Source of the DNA: Montifringilla adamsi
Lineage: Eukaryota; Chordata; Aves; Passeriformes; Passeridae
Direction: 5' to 3'
Length of the DNA: 64,000 bases
NCBI GenBank assembly: GCA_017590115.1
Contig: JAGGNK010008892.1
Location: 4,471,383 to 4,535,382, forward strand
Shown here: one piece after another, positions 1 to 13,639 of the stretch
Layout of the letters: each line of letters starts with the position of its first letter
Numbering within the stretch: position 1 is the first letter of the stretch
Program-made: the position numbers and the translations under genes
The notes under the pieces: generated by a model
Told to the model about the DNA's origin: nothing
Database searches by the model: none
Seen by the model: only the letters and a program-made list of their open reading frames with translations

Positions 1-3000
1 CTCTCAGGCTGTAGCATCCCTCTGTCCTGAGTATGCACATCACTCCTGTTCCCAGTGCTCATAAGCAATGTTAGTTTTGATTTATGGAAGGTGGCCATAT
101 TTTCAGATTTGCTTATCACATTTTCTTCTATTAATTGAAAATAAGGATAAGAGGGAGTTTTGGATTTTTCAGCATGTCTTGATAAAAGTACCAGAAGCAA
201 CACATATGTTTTTCTCAGAGCTAAGGATGTTTTCCATTATGGCAGGCATATATCTTGCAGTGAGCTAAGAGGCCTCTGTATCTACAAGCCTTACTAGCTA
301 CAAGATCACATGATTTAATTACTTAGGTATTCTAAGTTTATGTAAAATACATTCAATGGATATTATTAACATTGTTTTGGGAGAAAAAGAGTGGCAGTTT
401 AATTTATTTCTTCCTTCTAATTATAGCACAAATTAGACATCATTAATAACTTGTCTTTAGAAAATGTATAAAAGGTTGCTTTTACTAAAAAGAACACAGT
501 AAACAAAAATGGTTTTGAGTGCTTCTCCTGACATATTGTCTCAAACAAAACTTAAAAGTCAGAATAGATCATATAATTGTACAATTAGCCAACACTAAAC
601 AGGTTTTGTCTGCAAGGGGTTTATATTCGTTTTCAGAGTGTGTGTGATTGAGTGGGACTAGTCAGGAGCAGAGGTAGAAAGTAAGATGAAACGCAAGTCC
701 ATAAAGGGAAAAGAAAATGAAAGCTTCCTAAGTGAGTATCTGGAAAGTAGTTCTTCAGATACTGGGAAATGAAAAGGCATCCCTGGGAAGCCTAGGGGAG
801 TGTTACTAAAACTAGAACTTCATAGTGTCTTGAAGTTTTATTTTAGAACAATGCTATCAGACCTAACTAAAGCCCCAGGGAAATTTCTGACATTGCATTT
901 GTTACAGGTATGTCCTTTATTATTGTTTAATTTTGCTTTTCAACACTAGCATTAACATTTAGAACGTTATAATCTAAAAGACTTTGTGTTTGTGTTCTAC
1001 AGCTGGGGCTGTCAATCAGTCTGTTGTTATCAGGTCTGTTCCATAAAAGTTAGTCAACTGGGGCCCAATTATCCTATCTATTATGCAGTGTGAATTTGAC
1101 AAATAAAGGTGCAAGTTTCAGTTGATCATTCTGGAAGGATTGTGAGTTTTAGGAAGATGGTATCATGTCATTTCAGAAGACCCAGGGAGTTGGAAGGCAT
1201 TTGAAAGGTTCAGGGCTATATGATATGAGACTGTGCTGGTCTTTAGTTAAGGTGTGGTGAGACCCATATGCTTCATTATCTTTATCTCAGATTTGGATTA
1301 AAATGGGAAGAGCTAAAGCTGCTTCAGGTAACTATCCCTTGATCTGTTTTATGGGACTTGCCTTGATTGGTAATGAGGGAATGCAAAGCATATTGCTCCA
1401 GTGCTGCAGGCTTCTTCCTGGGCTTGGCAAATAAGTGTGATGCACTTCTCCTTCATGCAAGAGGTGATTGATATTGTAACTATAATAATGCTGACAGTGT
1501 AATTATAACAGAATTATTTATTTTGGAAAACTGAACTTTTCAAGATCAACTGCATTGTGTGGTTACATATGGGAACAGGGAACTTTCTCTAAATGGACTC
1601 ACTCAGAAACACATTTTCACTTCTATATTGGATGCTTGAATGCGTGATGTGCTTTTATAAATTAATATTACCACGTGTGATATCTCAGAGAAGCAAACTT
1701 TTGAAAATACACCAATCTAAAGCGAAGGTACATGCCCAGATTCAGCATACAGAACACTGATATTTAAGAAATGGTAGACCACAAAATAGGGTGATTCACA
1801 TCTACCCATGCTTGTCCAAGCCAGTGAGGAATTTCTTCTCTCTCTCTGATGTGTCTAATTTATTACAGATGATTATCTCATAAGGATTAAAACAGGAAGA
1901 CATTCCCACTGTGCCCTCAGTATTAATACACTAAGCTTATCTCTGTTATGTTGTACCATCAGCTTTCCTTGCCCTGTGCTATGAAACCCAGAAGTTGTTC
2001 ACGTATACCTGCAAAACATCTTCTGAGTTCCTCATAGGAATATGTAAATCTACAAAGAAAATAAAAATATCTAGAAGGCTGTTTGAGAACATAGCGCATT
2101 TCCTTTCCATACCATTCTGAAGACATTTTTCTTAGCCTCACTAACAGCCCCTGAGAACACCCAGAGGTGTGCAGGGGTGTGAGATGCATCTTATTTCCCC
2201 ATGACTGGATGAGTCTCTGGCTTTTCCTGGTATCCCATTGATGAGTTGTTGAGATCCCCGTTTTCATATCTAGAGGAATTCAGTCCCCTTATGATTGCCT
2301 CACTTTTTCAGGTGAGTCCAGAGTTTGATGATACTTACCCCTAGAGAATTTTGAGGGAATAAAATGCCTTAAATCTGAAGACAGTGAGTTCATGCCATCT
2401 CATAACAACGTTACCCACTTCGACCTGAAATCTATAGTATTGCTGCTGGCCAGTTCTCTGGAGAAGAATGGCTGGTGCTGCATGGCTGTGTTTCTAGTGG
2501 TGCCAGTCTTGTAGGCTCTATCTTGCTTGTATCTACAGCAGTAACATGAAGTAAACATGCCTGCATGGTTGATCTTTAGGAACCCACACTTACAAAAAAT
2601 AGAGTCAAGTCTTTTCCTTCACTTTTCCCCCTTTTTTTCCTGCACTGTTCTTTTCATTTCTTTCCCTCCACTTTTCTCGTTATACTCTTCTGTGTATCCT
2701 TTCATATTTTCCATTTTCATTCACTGATAATGGGACCCGATTGCACTGCACAGCATGCAAATATTAGGTAGAAGGACACAGTGTCCAAAGAGGAACATGA
2801 GGTGACCAAAGTATTAGTGTTAATACTAAGCAGACTTTTTATTTCTCCATTTATCCTCCTGCACCTGTCTCCGCTCTGATATCACAGTTCGCTTTCTGCT
2901 ATGTGTTTGAGGAGTAAGCTCCCCTACAAGATCTCTTTGTTCCCTGGGCTGTTTTGTTTTGTTCTTACACTCAGCTAGTCAAAATACCTAATGATCCGTA

Positions 3001-3229
3001 TACAAAAATCAGCTTCCTGCTTTGGACTGTAAGTGCTGGCTCTTTCCAGAGAACTTGGCATTACCAAAATTACTGTTGATTACATACAAAAAGCATTCTG
3101 TTGGTTGATGTGGTGTTTGGATAATAGTTTAATGATGTTGGCATAAACAATTAGTTAATATATTATTAGAAGGACTTAGCAGGTGCTTATGTGTGCTGGT
3201 GGGATTTTTCCAGCTATTTACTTTATAAT

Positions 3230-3270
3230 AAAAAAAAAAAAAAAGAAAAAAAAAAAAAAAAAAAAAAAAA
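3230..3270. repeat. Poly-A tract
   Basis: A 41-base A run with a single G at 3245. It directly follows TTATAAT. It could be an old retroposon tail, but the sequence before it is not a family I recognise and I see no flanking target-site duplication. Confidence 0.85.
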
Positions 3271-3469
3271 GCTGTGTTTCATTGTTAACGGTGTTTTGGA
3301 GCTAGGTCTCCCTTCTTCTCTCCTACTCTGTTTTTCTCACTTCCCTGTTTCTTTTTGCTGCTTTCTTTCTCCTTTGCAAGCATTCCCCTCTTTTTTTTCT
3401 TCTTTCCCTCAGACAGAAAATGATGTTTGCTGCTTATGGGGTATTGATTGTGTATTATCAGCCAGGCTC

Positions 3470-3640
3470 ACACATCGACAATTACATGTAGTGCCAAGGT
3501 AGCCGTGACAATAAGGCCCGGTTGCCATGGCAGTGAAAGGGGCCTATTGCGCTACCAAGCGCCTGCTCCATAGCGATAATCGTGCTGCTCATTTCATTTT
3601 AATTGAAATTTGAAATCATATTCTCTGCGAAGAAGCAAAT
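3470..3640. promoter_or_regulatory. Candidate conserved regulatory element with an X-box-like palindrome
   Basis: Eight CpG dinucleotides fall in about 165 bases inside otherwise CpG-poor intron. GTTGCCATGGCAGT at 3521-3534 closely matches the palindromic RFX X-box (GTTGCCATGGCAAC). It is followed by GCGCTACCAAGCGCC (3550-3564) and by an AT-rich homeodomain-like inverted segment at 3591-3616 (ATTTCA...TGAAAT). Sequence of this texture is typical of deeply conserved noncoding elements, but conservation itself cannot be seen here. Confidence 0.4.
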
Positions 3641-5034
3641 GGACCTTTTCTCCTTTTTCCTTAATTTTTTACCCTCCACCAAAAAAAAATATTGCAAATA
3701 TGAAAGATTTGCACATTTCTTACAGCAAAATATTAACTTCCTGACAGTCAACACTGAAGGACTGGAATGAATACAGAGCTTTGTAAAGGTAGTTTTTCAA
3801 TCTTTCTCATTCTGCTCCTAATTAATTCCCAAATTTCATTTTTTACTAGCCTCATCTTCCATTTGCTCTGATGTGTTCTTTTTTTGATACTGGCTGATTC
3901 CGATAGTCAGCTAGTTCCTTACAAAATTCACTGTTTTCTGCAAGCTACAAACTCAGATTTGTTTTAGCAGTGAATAAAAGAACTCTCCCGTTATTACTTA
4001 GATAATTTGTATCAAGTTTATTGTCTAGTATAAACAAAGTTTTCCACTGTGTAAAGTTTCCCACACCTCCATCAAGGGAAACAAAAATACAGTAACTCTT
4101 GTCTTCAGAGAAGTGAAAAATTAGTGAAGAGGTATAAGGTGATGAATTTCTTGGGGAAAACAAAGAATTTGAAAGCTTAAGAGTAGTGAGAGAAAGGCAT
4201 ACCGAAAAGTATATCCTGATGGCAGGAGGTGCAGAGGGAAAGGTTTTCTCGGTTGCAGTGTTAAAATTGGGAGAAAGACAGTGACAAAACTGAGAAAGAG
4301 AAAATTTGTCACTCTTTTCTTGATGCTGTTGGGATGAGGTTAACCTCCTTGGAAGCTGAAAGCTAAAGATGTCTGCGTGCCTCCACTTTTGGTTCTGCCC
4401 AGTGTATCTGGCTTTCCCAGAGTCTTTCAAGATGGCCAAAACTTCCAGTTTATATATGGAATTTGTCACTGTTACCACTTTTTCTTTCCTTTTTGGGACA
4501 GTGGATTCAGGCAATCTCCCATGTGTGCCAGCCTTGCCATCTAGTATTGCTAAAAGTTAGACATGTTACACCGAAATATTGTTTGTTTTTTTTTTTTTTT
4601 TGAGTTCTTTTTGCAATCTTTTGGAATCTTCCAAACTAGGAAGGGACACAAAGAGAGGATTTTACAGTTACTGTCTAATGTCTTTCAAATGTAAAGGAAA
4701 TGTGTACAAAACACACTTTGTCATTTCTTGTTATATCTTGGGTTAATTCCTTTTCTACCATGTATCTGATTTTTGGATGAGTCTGAAACAGAATTTTTGA
4801 ATTTGAAACCTAAATTTCAGAAGATTGAGAAACTTTTTAAGGCTTTTCCTCCATCCAAAGTCTTCTGAGCTACACTCCAAAATGTATGGAGTTTAGAATG
4901 GAAAAGTGTAAGTGCACAGAGTTCTGTGTAACAGTTCTGAAGGTGTTAATGTTGTGAAGGAGCCTGTCGCTAGCTACTTTCTTTGCAGCAAAGCATTTGG
5001 CTTTCTAACTCCTAATAGTCTTTGCCACTGCTGA

Positions 5035-5110
5035 AATTGCAGCTGAGGCTCTGAATCTGCAGTGTAGCCAAGCATTTAAATGCAAATCTGGTTAATGTAT
5101 GGTCAAGCTA
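5035..5110. promoter_or_regulatory. Candidate regulatory stretch with octamer motif
   Basis: The palindrome CATTTAAATG (5073-5082) overlaps a perfect octamer ATGCAAAT (5080-5087), closely followed by GGTTAATG. Such POU/homeodomain-type clusters are common in neural enhancers. The evidence is motif texture only. Confidence 0.22.
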
Positions 5111-5307
5111 AGAGAGTCCCACCTCTTGCTTACCTCTGGTATTGCTAACCGCGTGCATTCCGTGAGAAGAGCAGCAAGCTAGGGCTCAGTATGTGCTTTG
5201 TGATGTGGCTTTGGCATGTGAAATGACATTGGGTGTATTTTCCATGTGTTTTCTTTAAACACTGTTAAACTAAGCAGATTCCACCCAGAATTTTTTACCA
5301 ATTCGTT

Positions 5308-5366
5308 TTTGCTGGGGTTTTTTGTGTGGGTTTGTTTTTTTGTTTGTTTATTTATTTTGTTTTTTT
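5308..5366. repeat. G/T-rich low-complexity tract
   Basis: Irregular runs of T broken by G (GTTTGTTTATTT and similar). No coding content; its open frames are artefacts of composition. Confidence 0.7.
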
Positions 5367-6295
5367 CTAATTTGATGTTTCTTACAAAGGCCACTTTCTT
5401 AAATGGTACAGTTTTCAAGCAGCTCACAATTTTTTATTTCTGATCTGGGCCAAATAAAAACACACCACTACCAAATAATACGACTTGCTTGTTCAGGTTA
5501 AACTCACATTGCTGGTATTAAGCTATTAAGAAAAATATTAGTGGATTAACCTTGCAGTGCACGGAAATAGTTATCCTAGATCAGATACTCTGTTTGTTCT
5601 TTTCTAACTTTATGCCAGAATGGTCATTATCTGTTCTCCCTTAGCCAGATGAAAGCCTGTATAATCAGGAAAACCAATATAAGATTTGAATTTAGCACAC
5701 TGGTCATTCAAAAGAAAAACACCGTTTTGCCGCAGACCTAGATGACAACTTGCAGTGATGGGTGATACCCAGATTGCCCGCAGAGTTTTCCAGAAGAAAG
5801 CCATTACCCTACAGCCTGCAAGGGCAGGCAGGCAGGCACTGTCAGGATGGTGCTGGCTCGGGGGAATGAAGCTGCTCTGTGTTCCTCTCTCCGTGGCCGC
5901 ATGTCGTACCTGCACAGATCTCTTCCCCACGCGCTGCCCTGCTCCAGCTGGTTAGTGTTTGAGTCCGCTGCGCTTTCAGCTGCAGTGTTATGCTTTGAGC
6001 CTGTCTGCTGCTGCCTGCTTTGGAAACATCTGTCTGAAAGTAAATCTAAGGCCCTAGAGGTGTTTTGAAGCCATTACTGGTGGCAGGGCTAAGATTAAAG
6101 TAATTAAAAAACCCAACTGAAGCAAGTGGTTAGAGAGACAGATAAAGTGTGAGGTAATATTAAAGTAGGGACTGTGAAGGAATTAGAGGTCCATTTGTGC
6201 CAGGAGTTTTAACAACCTGTACTCTACAGATACTTTGTTGCCCAACATTCCCCCACCCTCCCCCCCCCAACTTCCCTGAATCCTCCCAGACCAGC

Positions 6296-6410
6296 AGAGT
6301 TCTTAATTAAGTGTCAAAGAATTGATTAGCTGGAGCTCTTGCAAGGCAATTCCATTGATGAAACAATTTTGTCAGGCCGACTGATATAATTAGACTAAAC
6401 AAGATGTGAA
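6296..6410. promoter_or_regulatory. Candidate homeodomain-site cluster
   Basis: TTAATTAA (6303-6310), TGATTAGC (6323-6330) and TAATTAG (6387-6393) lie close together around the less AT-rich sequence GGAGCTCTTGCAAGGCAATT. The texture suggests a conserved neural enhancer. There is no direct proof. Confidence 0.28.
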
Positions 6411-6824
6411 ATCTTCAGTGTTTTGGGCTACAGCCCAACAATTATTTAATTTGTAATAAAAAGAAGCTGGGGAGGGAGATGGAACAGCAGCAGAAGTTAA
6501 AAAAAAATTGAGAAAAAAGTTTACAAAATGTTTTCCTTCCCCTCTCTCTCTACTGTTCTTTCCTCTCACGGGAGCTTGAGCATTTGCAGAAAGCTGCTTA
6601 GTGTCTGTGCAGAGGAAGCCTTGGTGAGCTGTCAGCACTTGTCCATTCCTCTGGAGAAGTAATATCGCCTTCCTTGCAACTCACCAAGCTGCCAGGCCTG
6701 ATTTATACGGAGCTAAACATACCAGTGCTGTTGGGATGATCATCGTTACTGAGATTGCACTGTTCGTTTTCCAAGCTGCTGCTAGTGTGTCTGAAGGAGT
6801 TAGGACAGAATCATATTTTTAACA

Positions 6825-7010
6825 ATAATTAGCATTTATGTGGCAGTTTTCTCTGGATCTTTGTGTTTTACGGAAGAAAGCCAATACATGCCCATTATAT
6901 AGATGGAGAAATTGAACTTCAGAGTATTAGTGTGATGGACATTCTGCTGGAGAGGAGAGGCATGGCTGGGGACTAAGACCACGTCTCCTAATTGCTAGCC
7001 CAGGCCCCAG
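6825..7010 (+). repeat. Decayed MIR-type SINE relic
   Basis: The sequence follows the MIR order: a TTAGCATTTATGTG start, CCCATTATATAGATGGAGAAATTGA (matching the MIR segment for a temporary cccattttacagatgagg core), then a 3' part with ACCACGTCTCCTAATTGCTAGCCCAG. It is strongly diverged. The family name is from pattern recognition, not alignment. Confidence 0.6.
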
Positions 7011-10000
7011 GTACAAGACCATGTTTGCTATTTGTTTGAACAGCAGCAGGATTTTCTTTTCCTTCCCACCCTTTGGTGAGATAGTGGCTGAGCAGCCATT
7101 GGTAGAGCATGGTAATGGACTGCTGCCTTGTATTCTAAGGTTTTCCATGCTTTTCCACTGTACTGACTCTTTGAATACCCATTTTTGTCACAGTACTATG
7201 GGCTTTTATCTATTAAAATGAGTGAGGGATGTTACACAAGTAAGAAATAAAGGTATTTAAAGTTTTCCCTTCTAAATTCTGGAGAGCAGCAGGCTGCAAA
7301 CTTTCCCAAGGGCTTTTACTACCAAAGGTGACCACACAGGAAATCCACAAAAATTCTGAGAGAGACCAGAATTCCTCCTGGTCTCCTATTTGATCCAATT
7401 TGTGTTAGCTGCTTTCTTGAGCTATTCTAGATGGATTTTAAGAGTTGTTTTCTTCTTGGTGAGGTTTTTTTCATGTGTTTGTTTAGGTGTTTTATTTTAT
7501 TGCAAGAATGGGAGATAAACTCCTCTTTAATAGAAGGAAAATACTCCCACATGTTACAGGTTGGCAAGAGAAACAGGGAAAAGGAAGATAATATAAAAGA
7601 AAATCGGGTTATTAAGTGAAAAACACATTCCAAAGATGTTTCACGCCTTGCAGTGCAAGCTTTTCTCCCTGAGCTGTGATTACTGGGGATAGTACTAGCC
7701 CTACTCCATCCCCTGCACACCTTCCTCAGGCTATTATGGAACAAATATGCCCTGCCTTCCTGCTCTTCCTTTTACCACCTCTGTCTTGTATTCTTCTATA
7801 TTTGAGGGTGAGGTACACATCTGTGCTGGGGAAACAAATGAGGCTGACAGAATCAACAACTGAACAGAAGAATCAGCTGAGTTACAGATGATACTAGGTT
7901 AGAACAAATCCCCATGTGATTTCTGAGTGTGACGTGCCACTCTCCTAGAGGCAAGGGTCTGCCACATTCCCATCCCCCATATTCCACATGGAAGGAAATA
8001 TTATGTTGTCTAAATAGCACCCGAAGCAAAGGTAGAAGATGAAAGATGTATTTATATGAAAGGCAGCCACAATAAGGCCAGAACAAAATTATTGAGCTGA
8101 GGGAAGGTGATGGGTAGGCCAAGCTGCAGGGAGAGCAATGCATTGTCATCTGCCCTTCTGATTTGTTCCACAGAGCAATGTCTGTGCAGATTATTAGAGA
8201 TAGAGAGCAGAGCCCCTGTGGAAATGCAGAGCTGGTCTCTATCACAGTGAAATCTAAATTCTGGCAGTCACTAGGTGCTAAGGAATTTCCTTGGAGACCC
8301 CAGGTGTGGAAACACATGATAAGCTGCTAGGATGCAGTCATAAGAGCAAAAGTCTAAAAAGACTTTTGGCTGCTGTTTGTCATCCTTTAGAGGAGAGTGC
8401 TTTTCACTGAGCTGTGACCACAAGCATAGTAATCTGGAGATACATTTTTGTGGAATATATATGGGTTGTGGCTATGCAATTTATCAGGATGCAAGACCCA
8501 CCCTGTCAAGGCTGTAATTAGTTTCTGGAAATTGTTGAGTAGAGATTATATGCCTCTGTGTGCGTGTATACAGCTATTAATACATGCACATGCAGACGTA
8601 GAGGGTATAACCACAGCCACTGAGTAGTTCTGAGGGGGCTGGATCTGAGGGGCATATAATCTGAGGGTTTTCTTCTGTGGGTCCCTTTTAGTGTTTATAC
8701 ACTGGAACAATCCATCTGCCCACAGGTGCTTGTCTTACACAGTCACACCATCAGCTTATTACATGAGGCCCCAGAGCATCCTGTGTAGCTGCATATTCAC
8801 CTGGTATCACCATATGATGTCCAGCAAAAAATACTTCCATACTGTGTGATGCAGCATTAGGACAAAAGTGGAGGGGATTTTGTGCAAGCTCTAAAAAAGA
8901 CAAGTTCAAGCCTTTATAGCACAGTCCCCAAACACCAGAATATTTTTGCTCCTTGTGTGTTTTCAGCATTCCAAACTACTCCTTAAGCATGAGCAATAAC
9001 ATGAAAGTTACTCTCCTCCTTGTTCTGTTTCTCATTCTCTGCTTTCTGCCATTCCTGTCACTACTACTTATCTGCTGGAATGGTGAAATTTTGTCTGTTA
9101 ATTAAAGAGCTGAGGGCAGTGATGAGCATGACTGCAGCCACTGCCCCAGTGTTCACTCTGCTTCTTTGGTTTCATAGCCCATGCACACGTCATGCAGTGT
9201 GTCAAGAGGTGTTTGTTTCTTTCTGTTTAGGCAAGTGAAGTGTATGGATCAAATGTTCAAAGCCATTAAAAGTACGTTAAATCAGAGACACTACTGATGT
9301 AGGGGTATTAATGAGGGACAACCCATGGTGTTTGGCAGTATTGATTCTAGTGTTAGGTGGCTGTTGAAAACATTAAGCATCTGATCCATGCTTTTTACCA
9401 GTCTAAGCAGAGTGGGAATAAACATCTGAGCACACATTAAATGACAAGACTTTGATGTTACTTCTGTGGGTATTGAATGTAGGGGATTCATTTCTCTTTC
9501 AGCCTGTGTTCTCTGGAGTTTGTCAACCCAGTGCAAAGAGCACAGAGTCTTTATACCTGCTCAGCATGGAAGAGACATAGGGCAGCATGGTATGGAGACA
9601 TCATCCTGTTTAAGCCCCAGGATTAAGAATAAACTCACCATATAATTTCTGCAGAACTTCTTTACCTTCCTCTGTCAGTTAAACACTATGATCTCTGTAA
9701 TCATCGTTTATTTTTAAAGTGGAAAGTCTTTCTTGTACCTTATCTAGTATTTCTGTTTCATTTTTGGGCAATTGAAACAACGTAGTGTTTTTGCTTTCTT
9801 AGGCAATTTTCACTTTCTGCTTTGAATTGTGACTGTATTATCAGATGCAAAGATGGGAGTATCCTAGGGAAGAACTGTAAGTGTTTTCTAACATTTGAAA
9901 CATTTGGTTTGAGAACTGGGGCAAAAAGTAGGAAGGTTTTCCCCTGTCTGATAAACTGTGCATTTGTATATAGCTTCCTCTAACAGCTTGAATCAGAATC

Positions 10001-13000
10001 TCTCAGCTGTGTCATAACTCCTGTCCATTGATGGAGGTTCTCTATTAGTTCAAGCACAAAGATAAAGATGTGTCATACAGTGTATTGAATTTGCACATAA
10101 TAAAATGTACAGTTTCTGCCTCAGCCGTCTTGTGATCTAAATCTCATTCCTGCTATTGCTCTGGAGCTGTGAGATGGACATAGGGTAGAGGACAGCACCA
10201 ACCTGCTGGTGGCACATCTGTTGTATTTTTCTGCCTCAGACCCTTTGTCCAGACCTGGTTTAGAACACTTGGTCAGAAACTATCACTGTGTAGCCTAGAC
10301 AGCAGTGGGATTCCTGTGGGTGTAATATGTTCAAGCTGTGAGTTGGTGTGTCAATCATAATGACTGACAGCTTCAGATGATTGAGAGAAAGTGTTGTCAG
10401 GCTTCATTGTCAGGCCAGGAAGAAGGATAGTGGCTATAACTTGGAGGCTTACCAGAGAAGAACAAATTATGGATACCTGCAAGGAGGGGTGAAGGGGAAA
10501 GCTACTCAGGCATTTGCAGGTACATTTCTTTTTCTTTGCTTGAGCGCAGATTTGGGTGCTTTCAGAATGGATTTGATGGCAGGGGGCAGATCTGTGGAGC
10601 TTAACTGAGGCACCAGCTGCAGTGAAGGATGCTGAGAGCCAGTGAACATGAAAAACGGATGCAAAATAGAACAGTCTTTCAAGCTGGCCTTCATTATGTG
10701 AGATCAATGAATAAAGTGTGTCAGGGAAAAGACAGGCCCTAGTAGTAGTACATATTTTCTGCACCTTGAGCTGCAAGTTACAACCTGGTGAAATTAAACT
10801 ATTTTTTAAAAGGCACAAATCTATACAGTTTTTCTTCTCTGGGATTTGAACCACCTGCTTAGTGAGAAACTCTGCTAAAACAGGTATTTCATGTTTGCAT
10901 GAAGACATTTAAGAGATTCTGAAGAAAGTTTGCCTTTATTTAGAAAGTGACTCATTTTTCCTGAGAAAACATGCATGCTTTGAGGGTGACAGTGTTTATG
11001 TTTTGAAGAGATGGGACCATTTTTAACAAGATAATCAGGGCAGGGGGGAGTAGGGAGATAAAAGTGATGCCATTTTTAGGTGTTTAGGTTTTGCACATTT
11101 TCCATGCTTCCTATAGATGAATAAAGTGACCTTGAGCAGTGACTGGCCTTTCTGTGCTGCACAGCTGAGCATGGTGCATGGTGCATTGGCCCATCTCCAC
11201 AAGTCGTGTCTCTGTAATGTGTGTAACAGATCTGTGCAGAGATATGTGCTGTTCTCCTAGCAATGTTGTGCTACTGTGTGTACAGCTGTTGGTCTCTGCC
11301 TCTTAGCAGAGGCACAGTGCTTTCCAGATGTGCTGCTTCTGACTCTAATGCAGCTGGGATACAGCTGGTTCATGGCTTTCTGAAAGATGTTCCTCCATCC
11401 ACCACTTTATTTTCAGGTCTTACTGTAGTGTGTCCTTCTCAGTAATGGCCTTCCCATTTTGGGAGGATACATACATTGAAGGTTGTGAAATAGTCTGCTG
11501 GCAGGATGGTGGAAGTCTCCATGGCAGAAGGTTGTATTTGGTATCCACAAAAGCCCTTTAGTAGAACTACAGCTTAAAGATACTGAAAACTCTGCTTAGG
11601 CAGCATGGCTGCCTGGGACACTGTATCTGCATTTTCTGGTGAAATTTTACCAGGAGGTCTTCTACTCTGCTCTCATGTGTGCCCAGAAGTGCTGCCAAAT
11701 TTGCTGTGCTGGATGTATCCAGAGTTCACTTTTTGGATGTCCTCATGCCTAACTCCTCAGGTGGAGATGACAGGGTGTGAGGAGATTGAGAGAGGCCACA
11801 TTGATAGGTATATTTTCTAGACCCCCTACAGCTATTAAGACCTTGAAATACTTGTTTTTAAGCTAATGACATCTTCCTTCTTTCAGGGACTGTGTAAAAA
11901 AGTTGTTCACAGTACAGGTCCTTAGTGTCAGAGTCTTTATTCTGGGTACTGCAGATGCTCATGGTTAGTGTGTACTGGGAAAGTGACCTGTATTTTAACT
12001 GTAATTGTCATCAGTGGCTCTAATCCCCACTCAACCACTGCTGAAAGCAATTTTGCTATTAACGAACATGGGACAAGTGGTTTTCAGTAGCTGCCACAGT
12101 GACTGAAACCTGTTGGAATATAATAGGCACAATTTTTAATCCTTTGTGACTGCAGAATTAGAGCTGCAGGATGTAGAAATTAAGATGCATTTAAAGTACT
12201 TTTCACTTTTATGAAAGTCAGAAGAACTTTCAGAGGAAAAAGATGCATCATTTTTCATGTCTTACAAGTTTTGATAGGATTGACTGTGAAGTCCAAAAGT
12301 ATGTTCTTTATTTCAGATGTTATATGAGCTGAAAATTTGTAGACGTTAGGTCAGAGGTTGAGTTTACAAGGTTGGAAATCAGGGAAGGAAAACCCAAGAT
12401 TTTTTTCTTGAATACTAAGTGTACATGGTCTGAGACCCATAATTGCACTCTAAATTATTTAAGTAACATGTAAGGAGAGATCACTATTGGCCTCTTGAGC
12501 AATAAAGGCAGGTTTTCCAAACAAAGTCTTTATTTACTTTTAGGATAGATATCAGAAAAAAAAAATTAAAAATCACGATTTCATGTGATTTGCACTTTGG
12601 AAGTATTTAAATCCTCTGCAACCGTTGCAGTTTTACACAACAGAATTGTTCTCACAGTCTGTAGATGCAATGTGCATATTGGTAACTACATGTGCAACAT
12701 TTTGCTTACTGTAAGGCCAAAGCTACTGCCAGACCATGAGATTTGCCAAACAAAAAGCTCTGAGGCCCAGAGCAGCAATGTGGAGTGAGGAGGGGCTGGA
12801 TGGTTGTGCAGGTCTGTGTTTTCAGCCTGCAGGACTTCAGGATCCAGACACCAGTGCCTGCCTCATTGAACTGATGGTTCTCAGGGAACTTGCTCTGCGT
12901 GTATATAGCAATAAGATTCACTGTCCTCTGGCTTTCACTGTCACTGACAAGCCTGGTAATTAATCAAGACTGTACTGTGGTTGACTCTTCCTTATTTTCA

Positions 13001-13639
13001 TTTCCCCCTTTCTGAAGTGAGTAATGAAGAATGATGTCTTTACTTCTTCACCTCCACATCTCCTCACCTGCTGAACACTTGAACTGGTCCCATTGACAAG
13101 CAGCCTCCACAAGGGAAAAAGTGCCACAGATGAAAAATGTGGCTTTGGAGTTTGGCAAGCCTGAGGTTGGCTTTGCGACACTTCTCCATTTGCCACCATC
13201 AATCTTTCTCTGTCAAAGTCCTTTTTGTCCTGTCATTGTTGCTGCTTGTTTCACGTTATGTATCAAGTCCTACCTCTGCCAGCTGGAGACTGTATTTTCT
13301 CAGCACACTTCTAACCAGAATGAGTGGGGCAGAATGCTGTACTGATGGGTAATAGCGCAAGTATAAAGAAACTATTAAGAAGGAAGAGAGAGAAAAGAAT
13401 CTCTCTGAATTTCAGGTGCTTCTCCAGTCCCTGCTCTCAGTCTTCTTTCTCTGCACAATAAGTTAAAAGAACCTTGAAGGTTAAAATCAAATAAAAATCT
13501 AAGTCCTGATGTAGAAACCAAGAGGTGTTCCTCTTTCTTTTTTCTTTCACACAAAAATGTGAGATTTTAAAATATAGGAAATTGTCACTATAATAACAAC
13601 ATCTGCTAATAATTCATCGTTTCTACCCACATATCATAG

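Noticed and set aside
3230..3270. Poly-A tract as the tail of a processed pseudogene
   Set aside because: The upstream sequence shows no gene similarity, and I found no flanking target-site duplication.
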